A DNA stretch of 64,000 nucleotides from [Mycoplasma] phocae (GCF_003332325.1 NZ_CP029295.1:682001-746000), one strand, 5' to 3'; shown: positions 23,830-35,081, counted from the first letter of the stretch. The notes: a model not told the origin generated them from the letters alone. Numbers and translations: made by a program.

Positions 23830-24473
23830 TCAATAGAAAAGCTAATTTTTGAATTAGATTATTATCTTCTATAATTGATCTATTAATCTTTATATCACTA
23901 GCTATCATTTCATCATTCTTGGTTTTTAACTATAAACAAGGTCAATATATTAACAAATGAAATTATTATGTATGACTTGCGCTGCTAATTTTTATGTTAA
24001 ATATCTTTTGAATTATCATTCCAATTTTATTTAACGGCCAAAGCATAGGAATGATAATTTGTCGAATTAGGATTATCCCTCAAGAAAATAAAACTAAACT
24101 AAGCCGAGCTATTTTTGATAGACAAAGATTATTTGCTTTTACATGAATGATTATTTTTCTTCTATTTATTATTTTTGTTTCCCCGGAATTATTTATAAGG
24201 GCAGCCAAGATTAACAAAAATAGTGCTAAATTAGGTACACTGGAGCGAATATTCGTTCTAATTCCAACAGCACTTGCTTCCATTACCTCTTTTGCCGAAA
24301 TTTTCTTAGTTATTAGTAATGTGAAAGAAAATCGAATTGGAATAAATGACAATTTTTCAAATACATTTACTGTTTGAAAAAATAGATTTGATAAAGTTGA
24401 AGAAAATGAAGAAATTAATACAATTATTAAACCAAAAATAAGAGAACTACCCAATCTTAAATATGAAAATTAA
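23820..24473 (+). CDS. RDD-family membrane protein
   Basis: 217-residue integral membrane protein. The first segment, WIRLLSSIIDLLIFISL, has the Arg and Asp placement typical of RDD domains, followed by hydrophobic segments around residues 42-65, 95-120 and 145-165 and a charged cytosolic tail ending LPNLKYEN. RDD proteins are small membrane proteins sometimes linked to ion exchange; the role here is unknown. The ATG lies inside the last codons of the preceding gene. Confidence 0.7.
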
Positions 24474-24546
24474 AAATGACACAAGTTTTTAATTTTTTTA
24501 TTACCTTATTTACCTTTGATTACCTAGTTTTTTATTATGCAAATGT

Positions 24547-24552
24547 TATAAT
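24547..24552 (+). promoter_or_regulatory. Extended -10 promoter of pcrA
   Basis: TGTTATAAT, an extended -10 element, 46 nt upstream of the pcrA start; AGGAGGAAG precedes the ATG. This starts a new transcription unit after the RDD gene. Confidence 0.55.
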
Positions 24553-24597
24553 TAATGTTAGTGTTTATTTTTAGACATTATATCTCAGGAGGAAGTT

Positions 24598-26793
24598 ATG
24601 ATAAATTTAGACATTCTAAATGAACAGCAAAAGGGTGCGGTTATGTATAATGAGGGTCCGCTCAGGATTATAGCTGGAGCAGGTTCTGGAAAAACCAAGG
24701 TTTTAACTCATAAAATTGCTTATTTAATTGAAAACGAAAAAATAAAACCAAATAAAATATTAGCTCTAACCTTTTCTAACAAAGCTGCTAACGAAATGAA
24801 GCAAAGAGTATTTCAACTATTAGCTGATATGGATGTCGATGGTAATCCAACCATTTCTACATTTCATGCAATGTGTGCAAAAATTTTAAGAAGCGAAATT
24901 CACAACTTTGGTTATAACAACGATTTTCAAATTTTAGATGAGTTAGATCAAAAAGAAGTTTTAAAAATTGTATATAGTGAACTTAATATTTCAAGCACTG
25001 AATATACCTACTCTTCTATTATAAATTTCATCCAAAACAAAAAAAATGAAATTCAAAATTTTGAAGAAAAAAATAATGAAATTATTGAAGAAAATCATGA
25101 TGAAATTTTTAAAACTAAAGAAATAATTTACAAACAATACCAAACCCATTTAGAGAGATCGCGTTCTCTTGATTTTGATGACCTACTTGTTTTTGTCTAT
25201 AAGTTATTCTACGACCCTAAATTTAAAAAAATAGCTGCCAAATGAGGAAAAAGATTTGATTATGTTTTAATTGATGAATTTCAAGACACTAGTGTTTTAC
25301 AGTATATGATTGTGAAAAAAATTGCCACAACTCCATATCTGACAATTGTTGGTGATCCCGATCAAACAATTTATTCATGAAGAAATGCAGACATAAACAT
25401 CATTATGAATTTTAATAATGACTTTCCTAATGCTCTAACTATTAAACTAGAAGAAAACTATCGCTCAACAAAATCAGTTCTAAAAGCTGCTAATAATCTA
25501 ATTTCTTACAATAAGCTAAGATTAGATAAAAAACTGTTTACGGAAAATGAAGAAGGTGAGGATATTGAGTTTTATTGCGGTTTTAGTGATGAAGCTGAAG
25601 CTAGATGAATTGCCAATAAAATATCAAGTTTAAAGAGAAATCGTGTTCAATTAAAGAATATTGCAATCTTGTATCGAATTAATAGTTACTCCAGAGCCAT
25701 CGAAGAAGCATTAATAAGAGAAAATAGTATTTATAAAATTTTTGGATCTATTAAATTCTATCAACGCGAAGAAATTAAAGATGCTTTAGCTTATTTAAGA
25801 GTTATTCATGACGGAAGTGAAATATCATTACTTAGAATAATAAATAAGCCTTTTCGAAAAATCGGTAATGTTACCGTTGATAAACTTCTTTCATTTGCAC
25901 GAAGTAAAAATATGGACTTATTTAATTGCCTTCAAAGTAATTTTGAGGAAATTCAAAGTCGATTAAAAATTTCTGTTGAAACTTTAAAAAATATTGCCGG
26001 TTTAATTAATGAAATAAGATGGGCAAAACGCGCAATTCAACAAAATTCAATTCATATTACTCTTAAAGAATTAATTTTCAATCGCATTAAATATTTTGAA
26101 GAAATTAAAAAATCAGAAGAAGAATATGAATCAAGAGTTGAAAACTTTATGAGTTTAATTGACGCAATTGAAAATTGAGAAATTAAAAATCCTAAAGGTA
26201 CAATTGATGAATACTTACAGGAAATTACCTTAATTACTGATCGCGATGTTGAAGATGATGCTGTTAGCTTTGTATCATTAATGACAGTTCATAATGCAAA
26301 AGGTTTAGAGTTTGATTATGTCTTTATAGCTGGTTTAGCAGAAAATATTTTTCCACTAAGACGGGCAATTTTGCTTTCTCCACAAAAGGATTTTATATAT
26401 TTAAGAAAAATAAATAAACAAGAGGAAAATCCTGAAAGTCTAGAAGAAGAAAGACGCCTTGCTTATGTTGCGATGACAAGGGCTAAAAAGAAATTGTTTC
26501 TCTCATTTTCTGTTGGTAGAAGTGGAATGATTCAAAAAAGTCGTTTCTTATCAGAAGCCGGAATTAATGAAAATAAATCAATTAAGATAGCTAATAATTT
26601 TTCAATTGCTCAAGAGAATGAAAATAATAATGATTTAATTATTGGTGATTATGTAACTCATAAGTCATACGGTAAAGGTTTAATTTTAAATATGGTAGAT
26701 GATATTATCGAAGTTCAGTTTGAACTTGATAAAAAAATTAAAAAACTTGCCAAAAATCATCAAGCTATTAAAAAATGAGAAGAAGGCGAATAG
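24598..26793 (+). CDS. pcrA: UvrD/PcrA-type DNA helicase
   Basis: 731-residue superfamily 1A 3'-5' helicase for replication and repair. Motifs in order: I AGAGSGKTK (residues 27-35), Ia TFSNKAANEM, II DYVLIDEFQDT (near 222), III GDPDQTIYSWRNAD, IV ILYRINSYSRAIEE, V MTVHNAKGLEFDYVF (near 561) and VI RRLAYVAMTRAKKKL. The C-terminus has a short domain (GDYVTHKSYGKGLILN) like the RNA-polymerase-binding tail of PcrA, so PcrA is favoured over UvrD. Ribosome-binding site AGGAGG. The next gene starts 7 nt downstream. Confidence 0.94.
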
Positions 26794-26800
26794 TAGCAAT

Positions 26801-28384
26801 ATGCAAGAAGTTAAAATCCCTGAAAAATATGATGTTTCTTTCATTATTCTTTGGTTAATATCAATTATTTTAATTTTTGTAGCGGCGGTTTTTCTAATTT
26901 TTATTATTGCAAAAAAACGCTATGCTAAAATTCAAAACTCCGAAGGTTATATTTCATTAACTGTAGATCTCAAAAAAAGCAGAATAAAAATAAATAATGA
27001 TACTGCAATAAAAAATGCTGATCCTTGATTTTTTAAAAAAACCAATTTATCAAGTGGGCAGTGAATTAAATTGTCTGATTTTTTAAATTGTTTACCGAAA
27101 GAAATAAAAGAGAAAATTGAGGGATTAATTCAAGCCAAAAAAACAGAAAAAATTCATTTTTCAATTGTGGATAATAAAATTTCGCAAATTGAATCATTTA
27201 TTAAACTTCAAATTAATAATTTTGAAAATGATACTGCCAACTGTTTTTTAGAATGAAAAAATTTTAGTGTTAAGGATGAAAAAGTTTTTCAAGAAATAGC
27301 CGATGATACAGAATATCTTTTTAATAGTAAAAATAAATATTATGCGGTTGCTTTCATTTTAAACGTTGACAATATTTCAAGAGTAGAAAATTTTATGAAT
27401 TTATTTAAAAAAATTTGTGCTTTCAATGAAATTTTCAACATTAAACCAATTCTCCAATGAAACAAACTCTTTTTTGTATTTCCTAGTGAAATCTTTTCCC
27501 CGAATGACGCAAGGATATCAATTGATCAAATTGTAGCTATTGCTAAACAATATGTTAAATGTTATTCACATATTGTTATATTAAACAATCAGATTCTAAA
27601 TAATATTAATAACGAAAAACTAGAAATGCTATTTGACTATATCAAAATTAAATATATGGACGAAAAGCAAATTAAACTTATCGAAATTAATAATGAATTA
27701 TGAGAAGAAGAGGAATTCAAAAGTTTTGAAAATGAATATAAAAATCTTGAAAATTCAATTAATGATTTATCGCTAATTGATAGTGAAGAAATTTGATTTA
27801 AAACCTTTAGCAATAAAAAAATTGTTAGCAAGAAATTAAGTTTTAGAAATAAATTTTTAAAATTAAATAACAATAATTTAAACACCACAAAAACTCTTGA
27901 TATATATAAAAATTTTATTTTGAATTTTTATAGTGGTATTGATAAATATAAATCAAATAATACTCTCGTGTTTGTTGAAGATTTTATTTTGAGTTATATT
28001 GGAGCAGATAAAATTATTGCCACTAGCGAAAAGTGAAAGAATTTAATTCAAATTGTTGAATTTGGAAATTTAAATAGTAGCACTAAATTAAAAATTGCGT
28101 TGGAGAAAAAACTAAAAAATGAAAGAGTTAATCTAACATTAAAAATCAATAAAATTAATGAACCAATAATAAATCTAATTTCTCCGTGAATTAAATTCGT
28201 TTGAATTGGTAAAAATATTACCGCAAAATTAAGTGACCCAGCAACTTTACTACTACTTAATAGCTTATTCAAAAAAGCTGCTCAACACAATATTAAGATT
28301 GTATTAGAAAAACTAAATTACAAACTTTATAAAAAAGTATTGCACAAATACAAAGAAAATATTATTTATACAAATATAGATTAA
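26801..28384 (+). CDS. Membrane-anchored protein of unknown function
   Basis: 527-residue protein with one N-terminal transmembrane segment (IILWLISIILIFVAAVFLIF, near residues 14-33) and a long cytosolic domain of about 490 residues rich in Ile, Asn, Lys and Glu. The cytosolic part seems to have an alpha/beta core: KYYAVAFILNVDNISRVENF near residue 180, then KPILQWNKLFFVFP, and a last segment TLLLLNSLFKKAAQHNIKIVLEK. The alternation faintly recalls degenerate GGDEF/EAL-type regulatory domains, but no catalytic signature remains and I do not claim it. It sits between pcrA and the M13 peptidase, 7 nt and 15 nt away. Confidence 0.7.
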
Positions 28385-28399
28385 GGACAAAGGACAAAT

Positions 28400-30307
28400 A
28401 TGAATAAAACATTATTAAGCGATGATTTCTATGAAGCAATCAATGGCGATTGAATTAGGGAGAATGAGATTCCAGAACATAAAAGCGTTATTGGATCATT
28501 TGAACAAATCGATGAAAAACTAAATAAACTAAAAAAATCTTTACTCACAAAATGACAAAAAGATGACTCTGAAATTGCTAATCAGCCACTACTAATTGAG
28601 ATGGTAAAATTCTACAAATTATATAATGATTGAAATCAAAGAAAAATCAACGGTGTTAAACCATTAGAAAGAATTATCGACTGAATTAAAAACTTTGAAT
28701 CATGAAAAGATATTGAAAGAAACTATAGTCAATTGACATACTGGGGATTTGCCACTCCCATACCGTTTGCGATTGGCACAGACTTTAAAAATAGTGAGCT
28801 TGAAATTTTATACATGTCAGATCCAATTTGCATTCTCCCTGAAAAAAGTTATTATACTGATTTAGCCAAAAAAAGCAAATTATATGAAATATGATCTAAC
28901 ATGGTTTTAAAACTTATGAAAAAAACCGTTGGAGCAAAAGAAGGTAGAAAACTAATTAAAGAAGCTTTAAAATGAGATGAAATGGCATCCGAATACATTT
29001 TATCAGCTGAAGAATCTGCAATTTATACTAATTTATATCACCCTAAAAAAGTTGAAGATATTGATAAAAATGTTAAAAATCTATCAGTTTCGAAAATTTT
29101 ACACAAATTAGTAAATCAAGATGTTGAAACAATTATTGCTGTTAAGAACTCATTAATAAAAGATTATCAAAAACTTATTGTTGATAAAAACTTTAAACTA
29201 TTTAAATCATTTTTATTAATTAACGCAATATTGCGTTTAGCTCCATATCTAGATTATAAATTTGATGAAATTGCCGGAGAATTTCAAAGATCATTAAGAG
29301 GACAAAAGAAAGCTCTAGATAAACAAAAGAAATCAATAAGTGTAGTTGTGGATTCGATTTTTGCTATGCCATTTGGAAAATATTATGGGGAAAAATACTT
29401 TGGTGAAAAAAATAAGAAAAATGTTGAATACATGGTTAAAAACATGATTCAAATTTACAAAAATAGATTAGAAAACAATGATTGATTAGGAACCCAAACC
29501 AAACATAAAGCAATTTATAAATTAAGTAAAATTGGGGTATACGTTGGATATCCTACAAAAATTGAAAGCTTTTACAATGATTTTAAAGTACTGGAATATG
29601 ACGGATATAATGACCTTTTAGAAAATTATTTGAAATTTAAAGAATTATCAACAAGAAATGAATTTTCTAAATACATGAAAACTATCGATAAGGAACTTTG
29701 AGCTATGAGTCCAGCAATCGTTAACGCATATTACAGTCCAAACCAAAATAAAATTGTATTCCCTGCTGGAATTTTACAAGCTCCTTTCTACAGCGATAAA
29801 CAAGGCACAAGTGCAAATTATGGTGGAATTGGAGCTGTTATTGCCCATGAAATATCACATGCATTTGATAATAATGGGGCTAACTTTGATGAAAACGGTA
29901 ATATGCTAAACTGATGAACCGAATCAGATAAAAAAGAATTCCAAGAAAAAGCCAATAAAATGATTGAATTATTTGAAGGTAAAGAAATTGCTGTCGGACA
30001 ATGTAATGGAAAACTTACAGTATCAGAAAATATTGCTGATGCCGGGGGATTAGCATGTGCTTTAGAAGCTGCTAAATTAGAAAAAGATTTCAATGCTAAA
30101 AAGTTTTATACAAACTTTGCTGTAATTTGAAAAATGAAATATCGCGAAGAGTTACAAAGGTTACTACTAGATATAGACGTTCACGCTCCTGCTAAACTAA
30201 GAGCTAATATTCAAATTCAAAATTCTGATGATTTCTATAAAGCTTTTGATATTACAGAAAAAGATAAAATGTATTTACCGCCAGAAAAAAGAGTAAAAAT
30301 TTGATAG
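28400..30307 (+). CDS. pepO: M13 family metallopeptidase (neprilysin/PepO type)
   Basis: 635-residue zinc endopeptidase with no signal peptide, so probably cytosolic like lactococcal PepO, cutting oligopeptides. The zinc site is HEISHAFD (His483, Glu484, His487) with the third ligand in ENIADAGG (Glu543), and the substrate-binding [19 protein letters not shown] just before it. The C-terminal [16 protein letters not shown] is also family-typical. Nearly full length for M13. A terminator follows directly. Confidence 0.93.
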
Positions 30308-30311
30308 AAAG

Positions 30312-30338
30312 ATGTCAACTAAAAGTTGATATTTTTTT
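30312..30338 (+). terminator. Intrinsic terminator of the peptidase operon
   Basis: TCAACT pairs with AGTTGA over a 3-4 nt A loop (flanks extend the pairing), followed by ATATTTTTTT. Confidence 0.75.
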
Positions 30339-30455
30339 ATTTGGTAATTTAAAAATAAATATAAATTTTCAAAATGTCATTTAAAATTTTTCAAAAAATA
30401 ATTTTTTTGTAGGTTATTTACATAAACAATATAATAGTTAAAGGAAGGAAATTAA

Positions 30456-30602
30456 ATGAAAAAGAAAAATTTAAAGTGATTAATATCTTTACCTGTTGCT
30501 ATTGCTGCAATACCGTTAGTAGCATTATCATGTAAAACTCGTAAGGAAAGATTGGAAGACAAAATTATAAGTGATCTTGAAAAATTAGCCAATTTAACAT
30601 AA
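30456..30602 (+). pseudogene. Truncated lipoprotein (signal peptide remnant)
   Basis: 48-codon ORF with ribosome-binding site AAGGAAGGAA. The product starts MKKKNLKWLISLPVAIAAIP and ends its signal with LVALSC, then only about 20 charged residues (KTRKERLEDK) before a stop. The first 30 residues match the signal peptides of the lipoproteins at 32606, 40927 and 56809, so this is probably the 5' stub of a family member whose body has been lost. A short expressed lipopeptide cannot be excluded. Confidence 0.6.
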
Positions 30603-30630
30603 TTGATTTTGTGTTAATAAAATAGCAAAA

Positions 30631-30686
30631 AAAATAATAAACAAAGAAATAAATAATTTAATATTTCTTAAGTTTATTATTTTTTA
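30631..30686 (+). terminator. Possible intrinsic terminator after the lipoprotein stub
   Basis: AATAATAAAC pairs with GTTTATTATT around a 30-nt A/T-rich loop, followed by a T run. The long loop and AT-only stem make this moderate. Confidence 0.45.
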
Positions 30687-30832
30687 TTAAAATTAAAAAT
30701 CTTCAAATTTTCTTGTATTTATTAATGTGATAATTGACAAATATTTAGACATTACTAACTAAATTAATAGTAAATAATTTTTTTGGTTGCCATTATTAAT
30801 TTTGTTTATAAACTAATGCAGTATTTCAAATA

Positions 30833-30863
30833 TTTACAAACAAAAATATAAAAATACTATAAT
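30833..30863 (+). promoter_or_regulatory. Promoter of the small RNA upstream of the DUF3800 gene
   Basis: TATAAT at 30858-30863 with TTTACA at 30833-30838 (19-nt spacer, a little long). Predicted start about 30870. Confidence 0.55.
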
Positions 30864-30869
30864 GTAATT

Positions 30870-30967
30870 ACAGGTTATAAACGCTGTACACTATATTGCT
30901 AGAACACAAGTTTAAGTGCTATGTGTTAACACCAACAATGTAGGAGACTGCATTTAGCAGTATTTTT
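30870..30967 (+). ncRNA. Candidate structured small RNA associated with DUF3800
   Basis: About 98 nt between a promoter and a weak intrinsic terminator (ACTGC at 30947-30951, GCAGT at 30957-30961, then TATTTTT). AACACA at 30903-30908 pairs with TGTGTT at 30922-30927 around a 13-nt loop. The sequence is noticeably richer in G and C than its surroundings, unusual for an untranslated stretch in this genome. It directly precedes the broken DUF3800 gene. Candidate RNA motifs lying upstream of DUF3800 genes have been described by comparative genomics; I cannot tell which, if any, this belongs to. Boundaries are inferred. Confidence 0.55.
30947..30967 (+). terminator. Terminator between the small RNA and the DUF3800 gene
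   Basis: Five-pair hairpin ACTGC/GCAGT with loop ATTTA, followed by a T-rich tract. The weak stem could allow partial read-through into the gene at 30997. Confidence 0.5.
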
Positions 30968-30996
30968 CTTTTCTTTGTTTTCAAAAAGGAGTTAAT

Positions 30997-31686
30997 TTGA
31001 ATATTTCTATTTTTTTTGATGAGTCAGGAGTTTTTGAGCCAAAAAATAATAATTTTTATATATTATCTGGATTTTTATTTTTAAACAATAATGATAAGCA
31101 ATGTACAATTCGCAAATATCGAAGTGTTGAAAAAAATATTAGACATAAATTATATAGAAATAAAAGTCAAGGACTTAAAACCACATTTAAAAAGAAGGCT
31201 TCTTCATGTTACAAAAGAATGCTATAAATTTTCTATTAATATTAATCTATCCAAAATTTATAAAAGAATACTGTCACATAAACATCAGAAAGAAAGTTTT
31301 CAACATTATGCTTATTGTAGAGGTATAAAAAATTATTATTATGATTGGAAAATAAAACTAAAATATCATAGAATGATATTAAATCAATTAACTTTTGTGT
31401 AGACCAAAGACCTGAAGCAACAAGCAGAAGATACAATTTACAGACTTCGCTATTAAAGGAATTAAAAATAGAAAAATATACTGAAAATTTTGAAAATTTT
31501 TGCGAGAGTATATTTTCAAAATTAAAAACCTTAAATTTAAAATACGTAGATTCTAAATCATCAATTTTAGTTAGAGCTAGTGATATTTTAGCAAATCACA
31601 TGTTTTATTATTGCAATAATAATTTAGAAGATAAAATTAAAAAACTAAGAGAAGAGCATAATTTATTTGATATTTCCTTACCTTAA
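30997..31686 (+). pseudogene. DUF3800 family protein, broken by two frameshifts
   Basis: Starts at a TTG with AAAAAGGAG upstream. The first segment carries the DUF3800 hallmark IFFDESGVF (residues 5-13), then FYILSGFLFL. The frame shifts near 31186-31205 into the second frame (HVTKECYKFSININLSKIYK) and back near 31365-31375, after which INFCVDQRPEATSRRYN and KYVDSKSSILVRASDILAN restore family C-terminal motifs before the stop at 31684. The net phase change is zero, so the repaired length is about 230 residues, normal for the family. DUF3800 proteins are predicted nucleases found in mobile and defence-like contexts; function is unproven. No intact product can be made without two corrections. 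Confidence 0.78.
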
Positions 31687-32605
31687 TTTTCATTAATAAG
31701 ATCCATATTAAAATTAAATATATTAATACAATCCATTTTAAAAATTTTCTTATAATTTCAATCTAATTTTTTTATTAATAAAAATAATACTACAAATATT
31801 TTTAGTATATTTTCTTTAATTTTTTCAATAAATTCAAACAAATTAATAGTTTTTTATTAAAAATAACTTTAATAAGTTAAACACTAAAATTTAATTTATA
31901 GGTTATATATTTGAAACTCATAATAATGTTTAGTAACTAAATTTTTCAAATACATTTCTTATAGATTCTGATACATGTGTAACTTAATATTTTGCTAATC
32001 GAATTTCTAAAATCTTTTTTTAAATCCTTAGAACTTATTATTAAAATAATGGATCAATTTTTAAATATAGTTCTTTTAAAACATCACCTCATTTTTTTTA
32101 CTATCTTTACAAACGAAATTACAAACACATATTTTTAAAATACATTTACTATGATTAATTTATTTAGAAAATCATTTTTTTATTAGAACATAAACTATAA
32201 CTTTTTAAATAATTTGCATAAAAATTTAACACCTTAAAAGTGACTCGCTATTAGTTATGTTTTGCGAGCAATCAATTCATAAATTAAAATAAAAAACATT
32301 TTGTTAACAATTTTTAGAAGTTATTAGTTTTTTTATAAACACAAAAAATTATCTTAATTTAAACTTTTTAATAAAGTTATTAACAGTATTAACATATCTT
32401 ATTATTATAATTACTTAAATTTAGTAAACACTAATATAGTAGTAATAGTTCTTTTACAATTATTTATTATTATCAACTCAAAAAGAAATATAACTAATTT
32501 TATTATTTAAAATAATTTTAAATAAAATATTTTTTTCTTAATTTATGAATTTTTTTAAAACGCGAAGACTATAATTCAATAAATAAATCTGAATTTAGGA
32601 GATGA
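31687..32605. other. Intergenic stretch, 900 bp, very AT-rich
   Basis: No gene recognised. It holds one arm of a duplicated repeat (32289-32477) and an isolated hairpin (CTCGC with GCGAG at about 32246-32268, no T run). The rest is low-complexity A/T with no detectable coding remnants. Confidence 0.6.
32289..32477. repeat. Long non-coding direct repeat, arm A
   Basis: About 188 bp nearly identical to 34561-34749, in the same orientation. It contains the palindrome TTGTTAACAA (32301-32310) and an imperfect version of a second palindrome (ACTAATATAGTAGT). It ends 130 bp before the frameshifted lipoprotein. Confidence 0.85.
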
Positions 32606-33423
32606 ATGAAAAAGAAAAATTTTAAATGATTAACCGCCTTATCTATAACAGCGGTTGCACTACCACTTGTGGCAGCTTCATGTGATAATATTTTTGGAAG
32701 TATTTTTGGTAATAAAGATAAAACAAGTGATTTTGAGAAGGAAAAATACCCAACTATATTTTATATTTATCTCTTAACTACTTTGCCAACGCGGAACCAA
32801 TGTATTTGGGATTTGATGGAAATTTAAAGAGTTATTCTCATTTTAAAGAAACAAAAATGGTTATTAATAAATTAATTAAACAAGACTCGGAGAATAAAAT
32901 TAATCTTGAAAATGGATTAGTGTTTTTAGATGATTTAGAAAATTATGTTAAAGAAAAACCTAATGCAATTGATTTTAGTCAATTTTTTACAAAATATTAT
33001 GACCCAGCTCCAGGTATAAAGCATCCTTTACCGCCAACTGAAGAAGGCATAAAAATTATTGAAAAATATTCCGATTTTTTTAATTTAATAAATAATGAAA
33101 CTAATAAATTATTTACTGAAAATATAGAAGATGATAGAACGGAATTAAGTAGACTTAAATTTGGTTGAAATATCTTCACAAAGGACAAGAGTATTAAATA
33201 TTACAACTACTTAATTTTATTTCCCGCACAAAGTTTTTTTAATAACTTTATTAATTTCGCTATAGCGAGTCCTGAAAGCAAAAATAAGATTAAAGAAATT
33301 AAAAAGAACATAGATAAAGCTATTTTGGATAAAAGCGGACTAACAATAAAAGAAATTGAAGAAATTACCGAAAAGATTGATAATGAAATAGAAACCTTAT
33401 TAAAAAATATGAATGCTAATTAA
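32606..33423 (+). pseudogene. Lipoprotein of the KKKNF family, frameshifted
   Basis: Starts MKKKNFKWLTALSI with lipobox LPLVAASC after AGGAG. The first frame runs into a stop near 32828. Shifting by one base near 32757-32765 restores the family sequence (LYLSLNYFANAEPMYLG) and gives a continuous frame to 33423, including LENGLVFLDDLENYV, which resembles the lipoprotein at 37971. Repaired length is about 272 residues. As written, the product is a lipid-anchored stub of about 74 residues. The break does not lie in a long homopolymer, so simple slippage switching is not obvious. A shared terminator follows. Confidence 0.75.
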
Positions 33424-33445
33424 ATGTTTTTAATAATGTAAATAT

Positions 33446-33477
33446 AAAAAAAGAGAAAACTATAAACCTCTTTTTTT
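33446..33477. terminator. Bidirectional terminator between convergent genes
   Basis: AAAAAAAGAG pairs with CTCTTTTTTT over a 12-nt loop, with T runs on both strands; serves the lipoprotein remnant and tmcAL. Confidence 0.7.
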
Positions 33478-33534
33478 ATTTATTTAATTTATTAAGAAGA
33501 GAGCTTTTTTAGTTTTCCCATGTATTTAAAGAAA

Positions 33535-34527
33535 TTATTGTTTTTTTATACCTAATAGAATATAAAGAAAAACTCTTTTAATTCGACTTTTAGTATATCT
33601 CTTAGAAGAACATATACTTAAAAAATCATCATAATCTTTAGCGATTAAAATATTTTTTTTAAATAAATTTTCCATTCCTTCTGATACAAGCATAATTTGA
33701 GCTAATTGATCAGCAGGAGTTTCAATAACTATTTTTTTAAATTCTTCATATCTAGAACTGATTGTTGGGATTGGTAGATCAATTTTCATTGGTGAATATT
33801 TTGAAATATCTTCTCCTTTTTTTAACATCTCTCTTAGCAGGGTAGCAGACGCATATTTTTCATTAGCTTCTAGTGACAGATGTGAAGCTGTTCTTTTTAT
33901 ACAATTTAATTTAATTGGAAGTTTGCTATTAATAATATATTTAACATATTCAAAACCCAAAATATCTTTTGGAATTAAATCTTCGTCTCCAAAAATATCG
34001 ATCATCGCTTGATATGTGCTTGCTACATAGGATTTACCTTGTTTTAAATAAAAACGAACTAGTTTGTTATATCTTTCACTTTCTAAATTTAATCAATTAG
34101 CTGCGTTAATATATTTGTTTATATCAGAGCTATCAGAAGTTCCAAAAATTAATAAATCAATTTTTTCATTTAATAAAATATCGACTGAACCTTTTGCAAA
34201 AATGTGAGCAGCTTGGGTTGATGTAAAAAAATCTAAAGGCACTACTTTTGTAGCTCCGTACTCTAGCGCGATTTCTGAACGTTTTGAAAAAGGAGAACAC
34301 GCTATTTCTCCCCGTTGTACATAATCTGATGATAGGGCTATAATAATTTCACTATTAGGATACATTTCTTTAATTTTTTTTAGTAAATAAGCATGCCCAT
34401 TGTGAAAGGGATTGAATTCAGCAATCACTCCAATTCTTAATTTTTCATTTGATATTAAACTTGTGGCAAAATCATTATCAACAAGATTATCTTCATTTTG
34501 ATTATTTTTTATATTATTTTCTTTCAT
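33535..34527 (-). CDS. tmcAL: tRNA(Met) cytidine acetate ligase
   Basis: 330-residue ATP-dependent enzyme that makes N4-acetylcytidine at the wobble position of elongator tRNA-Met (formerly YlbM, nucleotidyltransferase fold). RIGVIAEFNPFHNGHAYLLKK near residue 32 has the HxGH-type adenylylation motif (HNGH), followed by IIALSSDYVQRGE and FSKRSEIALEYGATKVV. A 30-residue, Asn-rich N-terminal extension precedes the core; starts further in are possible. It is shorter than B. subtilis TmcAL (about 400) at the C-terminus, ending YILLGIKKQ just after a run of seven A, so a recent C-terminal truncation is possible. Confidence 0.85.
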
Positions 34528-34560
34528 TTCATTTTTATTTTAAAGGAAAATTAAAAAAAT

Positions 34561-34749
34561 AATAAAAACATTTTGTTAACAATTTTTAAAAGTTATTAGT
34601 TTTTTTATAAACGCAAAAAATTATCTTAATTTAAACTTTTTAATAAAGTTATTAACAGTATTAACATATCTTATTATTATAATTATTTAAATTTAGTAAA
34701 CACTAGTATACTAGTAATAGTTCTTTTACAATTATTTATTATATCAACT
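34561..34749. repeat. Long non-coding direct repeat, arm B
   Basis: Copy of 32289-32477. Here the second palindrome is perfect, ACTAGTATACTAGT (about 34702-34715), and TTGTTAACAA is at 34573-34582. The pair brackets the lipoprotein remnant and tmcAL. Confidence 0.85.
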
Positions 34750-35081
34750 TGTTACTTTAAGTAAATTTAACCTACATATTTTTAACAAGAAGAATTACTT
34801 AAAATTTATAAAAATATATAATAAAATTTAAAATTTCAATGTTTTAATTGTTTAAAAAAACAAAAATAAAAATTTCATAACATTAATTTCATTTTTATTT
34901 ATTTATCGATATTTAAGTAAATTTGTAAAAATAAATATCAAAAACTTTTTGTCAATATAATTTCAACAAAATTTAAATATTAAGCATTGTTTATTAAAGA
35001 ATTTAAATAAAAAGTGTAAACAGTAATTTTTTTAGTTATTCTATAAACTAATATCAATCCAAAAAAGTTGCAAAACTAATA

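Noticed and set aside
24080-24454. Minus-strand ORF over the RDD gene
   Set aside because: Antisense shadow of a hydrophobic coding sequence; the plus strand has the overlap-coupled start and RDD motif.
30870-30967. tracrRNA or CRISPR-associated RNA
   Set aside because: No repeat-spacer array, no Cas gene and no anti-repeat counterpart anywhere in the window.
32245-32269. Replication origin or DnaA-box cluster in the A/T-rich stretch
   Set aside because: No recognisable TTATCCACA-type boxes and no dnaA or dnaN nearby; only an isolated hairpin.
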